This document shows positions 5,504-5,716 of a stretch of DNA of 5,716 nt, in pieces (position 1 is the stretch's first letter; each line of letters starts with the position of its first letter). The translations under genes and the position numbers were made by a program. Location of the stretch: contig DQVH01000008.1 in NCBI GenBank assembly GCA_015661855.1, positions 1 through 5,716 of the forward strand, given 5' to 3'. This DNA comes from Desulfurococcales archaeon (GTDB taxonomy: Archaea > Thermoproteota > Thermoprotei_A > CAZTBM01 > SZUA-1508). The notes under the pieces were generated by a model. It was given only the letters and a program-made list of their open reading frames with translations. It was not told the DNA's origin and made no database searches.

Positions 5504-5517
5504 AATAAGATATTAAG
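5504..5517 (+). promoter_or_regulatory. Promoter of tRNA-Arg
   Basis: An A/T-rich AATAAGATATTAAG lies 34-47 nt before the mature tRNA. A start about 26 nt from the ATATTAA centre falls near 5539, leaving about 12 nt of 5' leader for RNase P to remove. The surrounding 5397-5550 interval holds nothing else that I can support. Confidence 0.5.
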
Positions 5518-5550
5518 GGGACTAAAACAAGATAGTACCGGGTTTAGAAG

Positions 5551-5625
5551 GGGCCCGTAGCCTAGCCTGGATAGGGCGCCGGCCTTCGGAGCCGGAGGTC
5601 CGGGGTTCAAATCCCCGCGGGCCCG
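5551..5625 (+). tRNA. trnR-UCG: tRNA-Arg, anticodon TCG
   Basis: A complete cloverleaf of 75 nt that reads CGA (and possibly other CGN) arginine codons. Seen: acceptor GGGCCCG (5551-5557) pairs with CGGGCCC (5618-5624), 7 of 7. The D stem is GCCT/GGGC, closed by one T-G pair. Anticodon stem CCGGC/GCCGG (5579-5583/5591-5595) encloses loop CTTCGGA with anticodon 5586-5588. The variable region is AGGTC, and the T arm is CGGGG-TTCAAAT-CCCCG. The discriminator is G5625, CCA is not encoded, and there is no intron. The very high G+C of the stems in A+T-rich surroundings indicates a hyperthermophile. It is transcribed divergently from polB1. Confidence 0.98.
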
Positions 5626-5669
5626 CTAAACACATATCTTTGAAGAGCAAGAGCTCCTCATTCAACTTA

Positions 5670-5716
5670 ATGGTAGATCCTTACTACTTCTTTACGCATA
5701 TACACTATCTATCGGG
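5670..5716 (+). CDS. Possible start of a gene running off the right edge
   Basis: An ATG at 5670 opens a frame of 15 codons (MVDPYYFFTHIHYLS) that stays open to the window end. CATATCTTT at 5633-5641 could act as a TATA element with transcription starting near 5663, giving the short leader common here. No Shine-Dalgarno sequence is visible. Too short to assign a family, and it may be chance. Confidence 0.25.
   Translation, partial: MVDPYYFFTHIHYLS

Noticed and set aside
5662..5700. Short minus-strand frame ending MRKEVVRIYH
   Set aside because: It is closed by a stop upstream within the window, has only about a dozen codons and no start signal.
5641..5716. ATGAGGA on the minus strand near 5655-5662 as box C of a second C/D sRNA
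   Set aside because: No D box, internal C'/D' pair or closing stem at suitable spacing.
1..5716. CRISPR array, insertion sequence or defence system
   Set aside because: No repeated spacer-sized units, transposase motifs or terminal inverted repeats were seen; the window looks like core chromosomal DNA.

Overview
The window comes from a hyperthermophilic crenarchaeon (Thermoprotei; a Desulfurococcales/Ignisphaera-like lineage is my guess). The protein-coding DNA is A+T-rich, uses AGA/AGG for arginine and many ATA/CTA codons, and contains a very G+C-rich tRNA. The replicative polymerase is a close relative of Sulfolobus PolB1. A crenarchaeal-type lysine methyltransferase, a box C/D guide RNA and TATA-type promoters with short leaders are also present. 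Species-level placement cannot be made from this sequence alone.

Layout. Positions 1-313 (minus) hold the N-terminal part of a CDP-alcohol phosphatidyltransferase cut by the left edge. It overlaps the end of an endonuclease IV-type AP endonuclease gene (297-1154, minus), and the two look translationally coupled. Positions 1155-1528 hold no clear protein gene except the edges of its neighbours. This stretch contains the minus-strand endonuclease promoter, a plus-strand promoter, a box C/D sRNA (about 1264-1341), a 14-bp near-palindrome, and a 49-nt degenerate copy of part of the phosphatidyltransferase gene. A plus-strand group follows: a 47-residue very basic protein (1529-1672), an aKMT-type protein lysine methyltransferase (1702-2223), and a 151-residue unknown protein with an acidic tail (2262-2717). 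It converges, with a 24-bp gap, on the large polB1 gene (2742-5396, minus). Upstream of polB1 are its promoter region, with three GTTATAG repeats, and a divergent tRNA-Arg(TCG) gene (5551-5625). The last 90 bases may contain the start of another plus-strand gene.

Taken together, the window carries information-processing functions: replication (PolB1), base-excision repair (endonuclease IV), guided RNA methylation (sRNA), translation (tRNA-Arg) and protein methylation (aKMT, whose Sulfolobus relative methylates chromatin proteins such as Cren7). The membrane-lipid enzyme is the exception. The observations most worth a second look are the unannotated C/D sRNA with compensated kink-turn pairs, the acidic-tailed protein next to polB1, and the PIP-box and Cys/His features of the polymerase.
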